The notes below the pieces were generated by a model. That model saw nothing but the letters and a program-made list of their open reading frames with translations. It had not been told where the DNA came from and made no database searches. This document shows positions 27,473 to 36,477 of a DNA stretch of 64,000 nucleotides, in pieces. How positions within the stretch are numbered: position 1 is the stretch's first letter; each line of letters starts with the position of its first letter. The DNA is taken from assembly GCF_002280785.1 (NCBI RefSeq), contig NZ_NCEQ01000014.1, positions 62,001-126,000 of the forward strand. Direction: 5' to 3'. The translations under genes were made by a program, and so were the position numbers. The DNA is from Brevundimonas subvibrioides (GTDB taxonomy: Bacteria; Pseudomonadota; Alphaproteobacteria; Caulobacterales; Caulobacteraceae).

Positions 27473-28180
27473 TCAGGCGTTCGGCGCCCTGGGCCGCGGC
27501 ACGCCGAGATCCTTCATCACCCCGCGCATCGCGGCGTAACAGCCGCAGGCGGCCTCCTCGAGCGCCGTGCGGTCCAGCACCTCGACCCAGCCCCGGCCGC
27601 GCCGGATCAGGTGTTTGCCCTCAAGTCCGGCCCCGACTTCGGAAACGGTGGCGCGACGAACACCCAGCATGCCGGCGATGTCCGCCTGGGTCAGGTGGAA
27701 CCGGTTGGACTGGGCGCGGTCGTGCAGGGTCAACAGCCAGCGGGCCAGCCGCTCGTCCAGCCGGTGCTGGGCGTTGCAGGCGGCGGTCTGCTGCACCTGG
27801 GCGAACAGACTCTCGGTGAATTTGGACAGGGCGGTGCGCATGCCGGGGCTCTCCGCCAGGGCATCGGAGAAGATGTCGGCGGAGCAGCAGGCGGCGGAGC
27901 CCTCGATCTGGGCGATGGCGCGGCTCGAGGCGCGGGCGTTCATGGGGCCGCAGGTCACGCCGATCAGGCCTTCGCGGCCGATGGCGGCGGTCTCGACCAT
28001 CCTGTCCTCGGCCAGGACGGTCATCAGGGAGACGACCCCGCTCAGCGGGAACCAGACCTGGTCCACAGCCTCGCCCGCGTCGTACAGCATCTGCCCCTGG
28101 GTGAAAGCCCGTTCGGCCAGGTGCGGCTCCAGCCGTTTGCGGTCGGCGTCGTCCAGCGAAGCGATCCAGAGATTGTCCAC
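27473..28180 (-). CDS. Crp/Fnr family transcriptional regulator
   Basis: 235 residues. The N-terminal cyclic-nucleotide-like beta roll (GQMLYDAGEAVDQVWFPLSG) is followed by a C-terminal helix-turn-helix (LTQADIAGMLGVRRATVSEV). The Fnr iron-sulfur cysteines and the Crp cAMP contacts are not recognisable. The CCS run near residue 97 does not match Fnr. Start is GTG 28180 with GGAG upstream. An exact EcfG motif lies 34 bp before it, suggesting this regulator relays the general stress response. Its effector and targets are unknown. Confidence 0.86.
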   Translation of the reverse strand: MDNLWIASLDDADRKRLEPHLAERAFTQGQMLYDAGEAVDQVWFPLSGVVSLMTVLAEDRMVETAAIGREGLIGVTCGPMNARASSRAIAQIEGSAACCSADIFSDALAESPGMRTALSKFTESLFAQVQQTAACNAQHRLDERLARWLLTLHDRAQSNRFHLTQADIAGMLGVRRATVSEVGAGLEGKHLIRRGRGWVEVLDRTALEEAACGCYAAMRGVMKDLGVPRPRAPNA

Positions 28181-28213
28181 GATATAGCTCCGTTCCGCAT
28201 GGCGACGCTTCCC

Positions 28214-28239
28214 AACGCCTCAGCGCCTTCGTCTGTTCC
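28214..28239 (-). promoter_or_regulatory. EcfG-dependent promoter of the Crp-type regulator
   Basis: Minus-strand GGAAC (28239-28235), 17-base spacer, CGTT (28217-28214), 34 bp upstream of the GTG start. The spacing predicts a leader of about 27 nt, a good geometry for a true promoter. Confidence 0.75.
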
Positions 28240-28315
28240 GGCGCCGGCTGGCTGACGTAGCGGCGCCTTGCGGGGGCGCGGCGCTGCCGCTACCCCCGAC
28301 GATCAGGAGACATTC

Positions 28316-28618
28316 ATGGCCAGACCGACCCTCGATCCCGCAGCCGCCGTCCAGGGCCTGACCGGCTGGTCCGTCCACGACGGCGACCGCCCCGCCATCG
28401 AGCGGACGCTGAAATTCGCCGACTTCAACACCGCCTTCGCCTTCATGACGCGCGTGGCCTTGAAGGCCGAGACGATGGACCATCATCCGGAATGGTCGAA
28501 CGTCTACAACCGGGTCACGGTGCTGCTGACGACCCACGACGCCGGCGGCGTCACCGATCTCGACACGACGATGGCGCGCTTCATCGACGCCGCCGCGAAA
28601 TCCCTGGGAGGGGAATGA
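28316..28618 (+). CDS. phhB: 4a-hydroxytetrahydrobiopterin dehydratase (PCD/DCoH)
   Basis: 100 residues. The key histidines are in the motif [20 protein letters not shown], typical of pterin-4a-carbinolamine dehydratase, which recycles the pterin cofactor of phenylalanine hydroxylase. Start ATG 28316. No phenylalanine hydroxylase (phhA) is in the window. The SDR gene follows with an overlap or a two-base gap depending on its start. Confidence 0.92.
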   Translation: MARPTLDPAAAVQGLTGWSVHDGDRPAIERTLKFADFNTAFAFMTRVALKAETMDHHPEWSNVYNRVTVLLTTHDAGGVTDLDTTMARFIDAAAKSLGGE

Positions 28619-28620
28619 CA

Positions 28621-29409
28621 ATGAGCACGGCAGGACGCGTCGCGGGCAAGGCCGCGCTGATCACGGGCGGGGCCCAGGGACTGGGCGAGGCCATCGCCTG
28701 GATGCTGGCGCGCGAAGGGTCGAAGGTCGCGATCACCGATATCAACGGCGCGGGCGCCGAGGCCCTGGCCGCGAGGATCAACGCCGAGATTCCGGGCTCA
28801 GCCTTCGGCTTCACCCATGACGTGGCCTCGGAAGCCGAGTGGATCGATGTCGTCGACAAGGCGGCCCAGGCCATGGGCGGCCTGTCGGTCCTGGTGAACA
28901 ACGCCGGCGTCGGCGACGTCCTGCTCTTCTGCGAGCAGGACACGGCGGAGAACTGGCAGCGCCAGTACGAGATCAATCTGCGGTCCGTGATGTTCGGCTG
29001 CAAACACGCCATGCCGCATCTGCGGGCGTCTGGCTCGGCCGCCATCGTCAACATCTCGTCGATCGCCGGCCTGGCCGCAGGGCCGGGCATGGGCGCCTAC
29101 AACGCCACCAAGGCCGGCGTCTGGATGTACACCAAGACCGTCGCCCTCGAGGCCGCGAAGATGGAGTGGAACGTGCGGGTCAACTCGGTCCACCCGGTCT
29201 TCATCAAGACCGCCATCCTCGATCCCTTCATCGCCATGGCCGGCGGCGACGAGGCCAAGGCCCACGAACGCCTCGCGCGCGGCATCCCGCTCAAGCGGAT
29301 CGGCGAACCCAACGACGTGGCGTATTGCGTCCTCTACCTCGCCTCCGACGAAGCCAAATTCGTCACGGGAGCCGAGTTCAAGATCGACGGCGGCATGACG
29401 GCCCAGTAG
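28621..29409 (+). CDS. Short-chain dehydrogenase/reductase (classical SDR)
   Basis: 262 residues. Landmarks: cofactor glycine motif ALITGGAQGLGEAIA (residues 12-26), NNAGVGDVLLF, active-site serine in VNISSIAGLA, and YxxxK in YNATKAGVWM. The D in VAITDINGAG at the end of beta-2 suggests NAD preference. ATG 28621 gives a better distance from GGGAGG than ATG 28615. It resembles cyclopentanol- or 3-hydroxysteroid-type dehydrogenases, but the substrate is open. An inverted repeat lies right after the stop. Confidence 0.86.
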   Translation: MSTAGRVAGKAALITGGAQGLGEAIAWMLAREGSKVAITDINGAGAEALAARINAEIPGSAFGFTHDVASEAEWIDVVDKAAQAMGGLSVLVNNAGVGDVLLFCEQDTAENWQRQYEINLRSVMFGCKHAMPHLRASGSAAIVNISSIAGLAAGPGMGAYNATKAGVWMYTKTVALEAAKMEWNVRVNSVHPVFIKTAILDPFIAMAGGDEAKAHERLARGIPLKRIGEPNDVAYCVLYLASDEAKFVTGAEFKIDGGMTAQ

Positions 29410-29412
29410 CCG

Positions 29413-29602
29413 TTCTCCCTCTCCCCTTGCGGGAGAGGGCTTGAGGCCCGCAGAGCGCAGCGATGCGTCTCGGCCGAAAGGGTGAGGGGTTTTGCCGCCA
29501 TCTGTCGGTGAGCGCCTGCGTAACCCCTCACCCGCCGGCGCAAGGACGATCGCTGCGCTCTCGTGCGCCGCCTCCCTCTCCCGCAAGGGGAGAGGGGCCC
29601 TT
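29413..29602. repeat. Composite intergenic inverted repeat, copy 4
   Basis: CTCTCCCCTTGCGGGAGAGGG and its mirror CTCTCCCGCAAGGGGAGAGG are about 150 bp apart. The inner arms are GGTGAGGGG and CCCCTCACC, and GCAGAGCGCAGCGATGCGTC faces ACGATCGCTGCGCTCTCGTG. It lies between convergent genes. Beyond it (29603-29807) there is no gene, only a GACTCTGTC tandem repeat (about 29754-29775) and a short hairpin around TTTTTGG. Confidence 0.78.
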
Positions 29603-29807
29603 GAGGGCCATACCCATCAACGGATCGTCCGATTTCCTTAATCGGATCAACGCCCGACCCCGATTTAGAGCTTTATCCCAGGCGCCCCCGAAAACCGTGA
29701 GACACTGTCTCCCGGTCTTTGACATTCCCATCCCGGCCGCCCTGGCCGGCGCGACTCTGTCGACTCTGTCGACTCGCTTTTTGGAGTCGCGCTCAGTCGG
29801 CTCCGCC

Positions 29808-31100
29808 TCAGAGAATGTCCGCCGGCAGGATCTGGCTGGACAGCAGTGTCTCCATCCCCTGCCAGTGATCCGGACCCTGGCGCTCGACCCAGGCCTGGAC
29901 CGTGTCGCGGCCGAGGCCGTAGTTGATGATGTAGCTGCGGTAGGTCTCGATGAAGCGCAGCCGCTGGGTCGCCCGCTCGGTTGTCGTCAGCATGTATTTC
30001 GACAGTCTGGCGATGGTCGCCTCGCGACCGACACGGCCGGCCAGATAGTCGTCGGCGATGGTGTATTCGGCCCGCGCCAGCTGGCGGACCAGGGCGTTCA
30101 GCTCGGCCTTTTCCTCGACCGGGGCGCCGGTCAGTCCCGCCAGCGGCAGCAGGACGTCGCGCTCGAACGTCGCCGCCTCGTCGCCGGGGAAGGCCAGGTC
30201 GATGCCGTAGTTGGCGCTGCCCTCGGCCACGAACGACATCGGCGAATACAGCGGATAGACGCTCATCTCGACCCAGCCGCGCTCGGCGACGAAGGTCCGT
30301 TCCAGCAGGGCGTTGTAGACGTGGTGGCCGGGGTAACCCTCATGGCAGCCCAGGTCGACCGCCCGGTCGGTGAAGATCGGCTGGTCGGTGTTGATCTCGA
30401 TCTTCGAGGCCGCGTCACCCTGGAAATAGTTGTAGCCCGACCACGGCTTGTCGGTGACGAAGGCCAGGGTGAACCGCTCGTTGGCCGGCAGGGGAATATG
30501 GCGGATCGTCCGGGTGCGGCACTCGGCGATGGCGGCGTCCATCACGACCTGCAGCCGGTCGGTCGGAATGACGAAGCCGTTGCGGAAGGCCGAGACCCGG
30601 TCGGCCAGGGCGCCGTCTCCTGGAACCAGACCGTCGATCCGCGCCAGGATCGGGTCATAGGCGGTCAGCGGCTTCAGCTCGGGCCGGACGCCGAACAGGG
30701 CAAAGGCCTCGTCGGCGAAGCTCATCCGCTCCCCGCCGATCATGCGCAGACGGGCCGATGCCGCCGAGACATGGGCCAGCAGATAGGCCTTTCGCTGCAC
30801 CACGGCGGGCTCCGCGCCCCGCGTCGACAGGGCGTTCAGCCGCCCGGTCAGGGCGGCGGCGCCCTGGATCAGGGCGGGGACCTCGCGCGGGTTGGCTTTC
30901 GCCGCCGCGGCCCATTCCGGCGGGCCGTAGTAGGCGTCGACATAGCCCGGCTCGCGCTCGCCGATCTCCAGGATCAGGGCGACATAGTCCCGCGCCACGG
31001 CGTCCAGACTGTCGCCGGACGGATCGGGCGCAGGAGCGGTGGCGCAGGCCGCGACCAGCAGAAAGGGCAGGGCGAGGGCGGCAAGGAACAGGCGACGCAT
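29808..31100 (-). CDS. DUF885-like lipoprotein, possible metallopeptidase
   Basis: 430 residues, start ATG 31100. The lipoprotein signal (MRRLFLAALALPFLLVAACA, lipobox VAAC) is clear. Near residue 267 the segment CHEGYPGHHVYNALLERTF carries the H-E-x-x-P-G-H-H-type motif of DUF885 proteins, suggesting a zinc site. The rest is mostly helical. DUF885 proteins are poorly characterised and are thought to be envelope peptidases. The gene is convergent with the SDR and is followed by a hairpin region. Confidence 0.75.
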   Translation of the reverse strand: MRRLFLAALALPFLLVAACATAPAPDPSGDSLDAVARDYVALILEIGEREPGYVDAYYGPPEWAAAAKANPREVPALIQGAAALTGRLNALSTRGAEPAVVQRKAYLLAHVSAASARLRMIGGERMSFADEAFALFGVRPELKPLTAYDPILARIDGLVPGDGALADRVSAFRNGFVIPTDRLQVVMDAAIAECRTRTIRHIPLPANERFTLAFVTDKPWSGYNYFQGDAASKIEINTDQPIFTDRAVDLGCHEGYPGHHVYNALLERTFVAERGWVEMSVYPLYSPMSFVAEGSANYGIDLAFPGDEAATFERDVLLPLAGLTGAPVEEKAELNALVRQLARAEYTIADDYLAGRVGREATIARLSKYMLTTTERATQRLRFIETYRSYIINYGLGRDTVQAWVERQGPDHWQGMETLLSSQILPADIL

Positions 31101-31239
31101 GGAGGGACTCCGCAAGGACACAGGCACGCTAGGCGGGGCCGCGCCCTTCGCCAAGCCGTTCCGGGTCCAGCCTTTCCGGGATTGAGGCCGGCCGCGACCT
31201 GCTGTATGGCCCTTCGTCCGGCCGCGAGGCCCGGCGGAT

Positions 31240-31316
31240 GCACCCGTAGCTCAGCTGGATAGAGTACTGCCCTCCGAAGGCAGGGGTCACAGGTTCGAAT
31301 CCTGTCGGGTGCGCCA
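31240..31316 (+). tRNA. tRNA-Arg (anticodon CCG)
   Basis: 77-nt cloverleaf. Acceptor arms GCACCCG and CGGGTGC, D-arm region around AGCTCAGCTGGATAGAG, anticodon stem CTGCC/GGCAG with loop CTCCGAA (anticodon CCG), T-arm with GGTTCGAATCC, and an encoded CCA end. It reads CGG codons, frequent in this GC-rich genome. Confidence 0.97.
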
Positions 31317-31460
31317 ACTTTTCTTCCGACAACAGTATGGTCGCTCCGATGGGAACCTCTCTCCGCCGCAGCCGTATCGGGCAGGCGCACCTGCAACCGG
31401 GTGTGATCTGACTCCGCGCCCTCGTGCGACTATCTCACGGGCGGACTCAGAGGGATTCCC

Positions 31461-33767
31461 ATGTTGAACCGCCAGGCCTATCCCTCTTCACGTAGATTGT
31501 TTCTGGCTATGGCGGCGGCGGGATTGGGAATGTTCGCGAGTAATGTCGTCGCCGCGCCGCGGATCTCGTCGCGGAAGTCGGAGGCCGACCGCGACCGGGT
31601 CGATGCCCTGATCGCGCGCATGACGATCCAGGAGAAGGCGGGACAGCTGAACCTGCTGGGCGATCCGTTCCGCTTCCGGCCGATGAACGTGAACCCGCTG
31701 GACGGTCAGGGCGACCCGGCGCGGGTGACCCGGATGATCCGCGAGGGCCTCGTCGGCAATCTGTTCAACGGCGTGGGCGCCGAGGCCGGTCGTCGCATTC
31801 AGACCATCGCGGTCGAGGAGAGCCGGCTGGGCATTCCCCTGCTGTTCGCCGCCGACATCATTCATGGGCTGAAGACGGTCTTCCCGGTCCCGCTGGCGGA
31901 AGCGGCGGCCTTCGACGCCGACCTGGCCCGACGCACCGCCCGGGCGGCTGCGGTGGAGGGGGCGGCCTCCGGCATCCACCAGACCTACGCCCCTATGGTC
32001 GATGTGGCGCGGGACCAGCGCTGGGGTCGTGGTGTCGAGGGGGCGGGCGAGGATGTCTGGCTCAACGAGGTCCTGGCCGTGGCGCGCGTGCGCGGTTTCC
32101 AGGGGGACAAGGGCCTGGCGGATCGCGACGCGCTTCTGGCCACGCCCAAGCATTTCGCCGCCTATTCGGCCGCCATCGCCGGCATGGATTACAACACCAC
32201 CGACATGTCGGAGGCCACGCTGCGGGGAACCTTCCTGCCGCCGTTCCGGGCCGCGTTCGGCGCCGGCGCCCTGTCGGTGATGACCGCCTTCAATGACCTC
32301 AACGGCGTGCCGGCCTCCGGCAATCCGTATCTGCTGACCGAAATCCTGCGCGACGAATGGGGCTTCACCGGCTTCGTCGTCTCTGACTACACGGCGGAGC
32401 AGGAACTGATCGCCCACGGCTTCGCCGCCGATGGTCGCGACGCGGCTCGCATCGCCCTGCTGGCCGGCATGGACATGTCGATGGTCTCGGGCCTCTTCCT
32501 CGAGCACATCCCCGATCTGGTCGAGAAGGGCGACGTGCCTCTCGCCCGCGTCGATCAGGCGGTGCGTCGCGTCCTGATGACCAAGGCGGCGCTCGGCCTG
32601 TTCGACGATCCCTATCGCGGCTGCGATCCCGTGCGCGAGCGGCAGGTCGTCGGCTCGCGCGAGCATCGCGATCTGGCCCGCGAGGCCGGGGTGAAGTCCA
32701 TCGTCCTGCTGAAGAACGAAGGCGGCCTGCTGCCGCTGAAACCCTCCGGCCAGAAGATCGCCCTGATCGGCCCCTTCGGCGCCGACGTCGACAATGTCTT
32801 CGGCCCCTGGACCATCTGGGGCGACGAGACACGCCGCATCTCGCTGGAGGCCGGCTTCCGCGCCGCCATGGACGACGATGCCGACCTCGCCGTGGTCATG
32901 GGCTCCGACGTCGAGACGGCCCTGCCGGGCGGCATCGCGGCGGCGGTGCTGGCGGCGAGCCAGGCGGACGTGGTCGTCCTGGCCATCGGGGAGAGCGCGC
33001 GCATGTCGGGCGAGGCCCAGTCCCGCACCGAGATCGATATCCCGGCGTCCCAGCGCGCCCTGGCCGAGGCCGTCGCCGCGACCGGCAAGCCCGTCGTCGT
33101 CCTGCTGAGAAATGGCCGCGCCATGGAGCTGTCCGGCCCCATCAAGGACGCCGGCGCCATCGTCGTCACCTGGTTCCTGGGCGGAGAGATGGGTCACGCC
33201 GTCGCCGACATCGTCTTCGGCCTGGTCTCGCCGTCCGGACGCCTGCCGGTCAGCTTCCCGCACCGCTCGGGCCAGCAACCCTACAGCTACGATCACAAGA
33301 TCACCGGCCGCCCGGCCAACAATGCCCTGGCGTCGCAGGAGTATGTGGCCCGCTATCGCGAGACGACCAATACCGCCCTCTATCCGTTCGGCCACGGCCT
33401 GACCTTCGGCGCGGTGACCTACGGTGCTGTCACGCCCGCAGCGGCGACGCTGGCCTGGGATGGCGAAGTCGAGGTTTCGGTGAACATCACCAATGCCGGC
33501 GACCACGCGGTCGAGGAGACGGTCCAGCTCTACATCCGCGACCGCGTCGCCGACCTGACCCAGCCCGGCCGCCGCCTGCGCGACTTCAGAAAGGTCGAGC
33601 TGGCGGCCGGACAGACCAGGACCGTGACTTTCACCCTGCGCCGCGAACGTCTGGAATACGTTGGCGCCGACGGTCGCCCGAAGGTCCAGCCCGGCGCCTT
33701 CGACGTCTGGCTGACGTCGTCGGCCCAGGCGGGCGACCCGGCGACACTCAACCTGACGCCGTCCTAG
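31461..33767 (+). CDS. bglX: GH3 family beta-glucosidase (BglX-like)
   Basis: 768 residues. The N-terminus has a Tat-like twin-arginine signal (SSRRLFLAMAAAGLGMFASN). The GH3 catalytic domain shows the substrate-binding KHFAAYSAAIAGMDYNTTDM and the nucleophile D309 in GFVVSDYTAEQEL. The C-terminal alpha/beta sandwich and a fibronectin-III-like domain (AVEETVQLYIRDRVADLTQP) are present. It should hydrolyse beta-linked glucosides in the periplasm. The GGAAC-like element before it is imperfect. No carbohydrate transporter is beside it. Confidence 0.93.
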   Translation: MLNRQAYPSSRRLFLAMAAAGLGMFASNVVAAPRISSRKSEADRDRVDALIARMTIQEKAGQLNLLGDPFRFRPMNVNPLDGQGDPARVTRMIREGLVGNLFNGVGAEAGRRIQTIAVEESRLGIPLLFAADIIHGLKTVFPVPLAEAAAFDADLARRTARAAAVEGAASGIHQTYAPMVDVARDQRWGRGVEGAGEDVWLNEVLAVARVRGFQGDKGLADRDALLATPKHFAAYSAAIAGMDYNTTDMSEATLRGTFLPPFRAAFGAGALSVMTAFNDLNGVPASGNPYLLTEILRDEWGFTGFVVSDYTAEQELIAHGFAADGRDAARIALLAGMDMSMVSGLFLEHIPDLVEKGDVPLARVDQAVRRVLMTKAALGLFDDPYRGCDPVRERQVVGSREHRDLAREAGVKSIVLLKNEGGLLPLKPSGQKIALIGPFGADVDNVFGPWTIWGDETRRISLEAGFRAAMDDDADLAVVMGSDVETALPGGIAAAVLAASQADVVVLAIGESARMSGEAQSRTEIDIPASQRALAEAVAATGKPVVVLLRNGRAMELSGPIKDAGAIVVTWFLGGEMGHAVADIVFGLVSPSGRLPVSFPHRSGQQPYSYDHKITGRPANNALASQEYVARYRETTNTALYPFGHGLTFGAVTYGAVTPAAATLAWDGEVEVSVNITNAGDHAVEETVQLYIRDRVADLTQPGRRLRDFRKVELAAGQTRTVTFTLRRERLEYVGADGRPKVQPGAFDVWLTSSAQAGDPATLNLTPS

Positions 33768-34027
33768 TCGAGCCCGTCCTCGGTCACCACGAAGGCGCGG
33801 CCCTCGGCGCGGGCAGCGGCGGCGAGCTGGTTCTGGACCAGATGCCAGCGGCGCAGCCGCTCGAAATCGATCGTGTGTTCCGGCGCCGCGTCCAGCCAGT
33901 CGGAGAAGGCCCGGCGGGCCTGACGGTATTGCGGGGCCGTCGGATCCGGCACCGGCGGAACCGTCGGCAGGCGACTGGCGACGTCAGGCGGGATGGGAAA
34001 GTCGCCGGAACTCGTGGAGAGGATCAT
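33764..34027 (-). CDS. Hypothetical protein, 87 aa
   Basis: Small acidic protein starting at ATG 34027 (MILSTSSGDFPIPPDVA). Proline-rich first third (RLPTVPPVPDPTAPQYRQAR), then a helical part (FSDWLDAAPEHTIDFERLRR and VQNQLAAAARAEGRAF). No signal or membrane segment and no known family. The stop codon overlaps the bglX stop (CTAG palindrome) in a convergent arrangement. Confidence 0.6.
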   Translation of the reverse strand: MILSTSSGDFPIPPDVASRLPTVPPVPDPTAPQYRQARRAFSDWLDAAPEHTIDFERLRRWHLVQNQLAAAARAEGRAFVVTEDGLD

Positions 34028-34189
34028 CGGGCGCGGCTCGCGGGGGAGGAGAAGAATTCCCCCATTTAACCTCGCCATGGGGCCGGGCGCCACCTTTCGG
34101 CGCGAACGACGTTCCGGCAATCGCGCCGCCCTGATATGGCCAAGCTCCTCAGGCTGGAGTCGAGGGCGGGATTGCGAGAGGGAAACGAG

Positions 34190-34690
34190 ATGATGATCAG
34201 GACCAGAACCCGGGCGGCGTGGGCCACGGCCGCAGCCCTGGCCTTCGCTCTGGCGGCCGGCGCGGCCCAGTCGCAGAAACCGTCCGCCCAGACGCGACCG
34301 GCGGATCAGGCCGACCAGCTTCTGAGCCAGGCCGTGCCGACCCAGGTTCCGCCGGCCGTCAACGACGGGGAGGCCTACCACCGGGCCGACGATTCCGAGC
34401 AGACCCCCGAAGAGCTGCGCGTGACCCGGGCGCTGAACGACGAGATCGCCTCCCGCAACCAGCTGGCCGAGAACCAGGAGCGGGCCGACCGGGCTGAGTT
34501 CGACGCCCGTCGCGCCGAGTACGAAGAGACGGTTACGGCGGCGACCCGGGCCCAGCTGGCCTATGAGGAAGACGTTCGCAGGTCCGAGGCCGCGCAGCGC
34601 CAGTGGGAAGCGGACCGCGCCCGCTGGGAGGCCGATGTCCGCGCCTGTCAGGCTGGCGACCGGATGCGGTGCGCCCCTCCGCGCTCCTGA
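34190..34690 (+). CDS. Secreted coiled-coil hypothetical protein
   Basis: About 166 residues from ATG 34190 (MMIRTRTRAAWATAAALAFA). A signal peptide cleaves near AQSQ. The mature part is a long charged helix rich in Ala, Glu, Arg and Gln (LAENQERADRAEFDARRAEY, then EDVRRSEAAQRQWEADRARW), predicted to form a coiled coil. Two cysteines lie near the end. It is probably periplasmic, of unknown function. A GAGAGGGA ribosome-site-like stretch precedes the start. Confidence 0.68.
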   Translation: MMIRTRTRAAWATAAALAFALAAGAAQSQKPSAQTRPADQADQLLSQAVPTQVPPAVNDGEAYHRADDSEQTPEELRVTRALNDEIASRNQLAENQERADRAEFDARRAEYEETVTAATRAQLAYEEDVRRSEAAQRQWEADRARWEADVRACQAGDRMRCAPPRS

Positions 34691-34774
34691 TCGATCGGGA
34701 CCACAAGGCCCTTCCGGAATGCCCATTGCCGTGATGCGGGCGCGGTGAGAGGGTAGGCTGAACGGGGACGAGCG

Positions 34775-35569
34775 ATGACGGATCACGGGGTCGCCGATAC
34801 GGTGGACGATGAACGTCCCCAGGGCGAGGCTGCGCGGCCCCATCGTCACGCCGACCGGCCTTTGACCGGCGGCCGGATCGATACCTGGCGGCATCCGCTA
34901 ACGGTACGGTTGACCCACTGGCTCAATGTCTTCGCGATGACGATCCTGGTCATGAGCGGAATCAACATCCTGATGGCGCATCCGCATCTGTACTGGGGCA
35001 TCCGCTCGACGTTCGCCGACCCCTGGATGAGCTTTCCAATGGCGCCCGACTGGCTGATGGTGCCGATGCGGCGCGACCTGGGCGCGGCGCGCGGCTGGCA
35101 TTTCCTGTTCGCCTGGATCTTCGTCCTCAACGGCCTGGTCTATCTGGCCTTCATCACGATCAGCGGCCGGCTGCAGCGGATGATGGAGCCGACCAGGGCG
35201 GACCTCGCCGACATCCCGCACAGCATCGTCGAGCACGCCCGGCTGAAGTTCCCGAAGGGCGAGGAGGCCCGGCGTTATAACGTGCTGCAGAAGCTGACCT
35301 ACCTCCTGGTGCTGCTGGTCCTCCTGCCGATGATGCTGGCGACCGGGCTGGCGATGTCGCCGATGATGAACGCGGCCCTGCCCGAGCTGCTGTGGATTCT
35401 CGGCGGGCGACAGTCTGCGAGGACCCTGCATTTCCTGGCGGCGAGCGGGCTGGTGGGGTTCGTCTTCGTCCATGTGGCGCTGGTCGTCGTAGCCGGATTC
35501 ACCAACAATATGCGCTCCATGATCACCGGCTGGTTCGTGATCGAGCCCGAGAAGGAAGACGCGGAATGA
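34775..35569 (+). CDS. Cytochrome b561-type membrane subunit for a molybdoenzyme
   Basis: 264 residues. Several membrane helices are visible. Candidate heme-ligand histidines are in RLTHWLNVFAMTILVMSGI, MAHPHLYWG, RGWHFLFAWIFV and LHFLAASGLVGFVFVHVAL. The region is homologous to Ni-hydrogenase/formate dehydrogenase-type cytochrome b. It overlaps the next gene, a sulfite-oxidase-fold molybdoenzyme, by four bases (ATGA), so it is the likely membrane electron partner. Start ATG 34775. Confidence 0.85.
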   Translation: MTDHGVADTVDDERPQGEAARPHRHADRPLTGGRIDTWRHPLTVRLTHWLNVFAMTILVMSGINILMAHPHLYWGIRSTFADPWMSFPMAPDWLMVPMRRDLGAARGWHFLFAWIFVLNGLVYLAFITISGRLQRMMEPTRADLADIPHSIVEHARLKFPKGEEARRYNVLQKLTYLLVLLVLLPMMLATGLAMSPMMNAALPELLWILGGRQSARTLHFLAASGLVGFVFVHVALVVVAGFTNNMRSMITGWFVIEPEKEDAE

Positions 35570-36321
35570 TCCCGGAGCGACGCGGACTGATCCTGGGCGC
35601 AGGGGCCGCTCTGGCGTTGGGCGGGTGCGACCGCGTGGCCCGGACCTCGGGCCTGCAGTGCTCGCTGAAGAAGGCCGAACAGGTCAGCCAGCGATCGCAA
35701 CGGGCGCTGGCCCGCGATCGGCTGGCCCCCGAGTACGAGGAGAAGGACATCTCCAGCGACTTCCGGGCCAACGGCTCGGTCGATCCCCAAGCCTCCGACT
35801 ATCTGGCGCTGAAGGCCAACGGTTTCCGGGACTATCGGCTGATCCTCGACGGCCTGGTCGAAAACCCCCTGTCCCTGTCGATGACCGAGATTCGCGCCCG
35901 GCCGTCGCGGACCCAGATCACCAAACACGACTGCGTCGAGGGCTGGTCCGCGATCGCCAAATGGAAGGGGGCGCGGCTGTCACGCATCCTCGACGAGGCC
36001 AGGGTCAAGCCGGAGGCCAGGTTCGTGGTCTTCTACTGTTTCGACGCCCTGGATCAGACCGAGGACGGCGACCGCTACTATGAGAGCATCGACGTCCCGG
36101 AGGCCCGTCACGAGCAGACCATCCTGGCCTACGAGATGAACGACCAGACCCTGCCCATCGCCAACGGGGCTCCATTGCGACTGCGGCTGGAACGGCAGCT
36201 GGGTTACAAGATGGCCAAATATATCAAGCGGATAGAGCTGGTCGAGAGCTTCGACCACATCGCCGGCGGCAAGGGCGGCTACTGGGAAGATCGCGGCTAT
36301 TCATGGTACGCCGGGATTTAA
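35566..36321 (+). CDS. Molybdopterin-dependent oxidoreductase (sulfite-oxidase fold)
   Basis: 251 residues. The N-terminus MIPERRGLILGAGAALALGG is followed by C: a twin-arginine signal ending in a lipobox, so it may be a Tat-exported lipoprotein. The Mo-cofactor domain is marked by the ligand cysteine in TKHDCVEGWSAIAKWKGARL, and by NGAPLRLRLERQLGYKMAKY. No heme domain is present; electrons should pass to or from the coupled cytochrome b. The substrate is not clear; sulfite or sulfoxide-like compounds are possible. Confidence 0.82.
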   Translation: MIPERRGLILGAGAALALGGCDRVARTSGLQCSLKKAEQVSQRSQRALARDRLAPEYEEKDISSDFRANGSVDPQASDYLALKANGFRDYRLILDGLVENPLSLSMTEIRARPSRTQITKHDCVEGWSAIAKWKGARLSRILDEARVKPEARFVVFYCFDALDQTEDGDRYYESIDVPEARHEQTILAYEMNDQTLPIANGAPLRLRLERQLGYKMAKYIKRIELVESFDHIAGGKGGYWEDRGYSWYAGI

Positions 36322-36323
36322 AC

Positions 36324-36475
36324 TCTTCCTTCTCCCGTTGGGAGAAGCTGACCGCGAAGCGGACGGATGAGGGTCGGCTTTCACCCTGACCCCCAGCCAT
36401 CCGACCCTCATCCTTTCGCGCAAGGACGACGCCAGGCCGTCGTGCGCTCAAACCCTCTCCCGCCGGGAGAGGGAG
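36324..36475. repeat. Composite intergenic inverted repeat, copy 5
   Basis: Left arm CTTCTCCCGTTGGGAGAAG, right arm CCCTCTCCCGCCGGGAGAGGG. Inner arms GGATGAGGGTCGG and CCGACCCTCATCC. It lies between the molybdoenzyme and nrdB 3' ends, which converge. Confidence 0.75.
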
Positions 36476-36477
36476 GG

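Noticed and set aside
29603..29807. Possible coding region after repeat copy 4
   Set aside because: No frame with protein-like composition; only a short tandem repeat and hairpin are visible.
31352..31376. EcfG-like promoter GGAAC-N16-CGTA before the beta-glucosidase
   Set aside because: The last base of the -10 element differs from CGTT; without expression data I do not count it with the exact matches.
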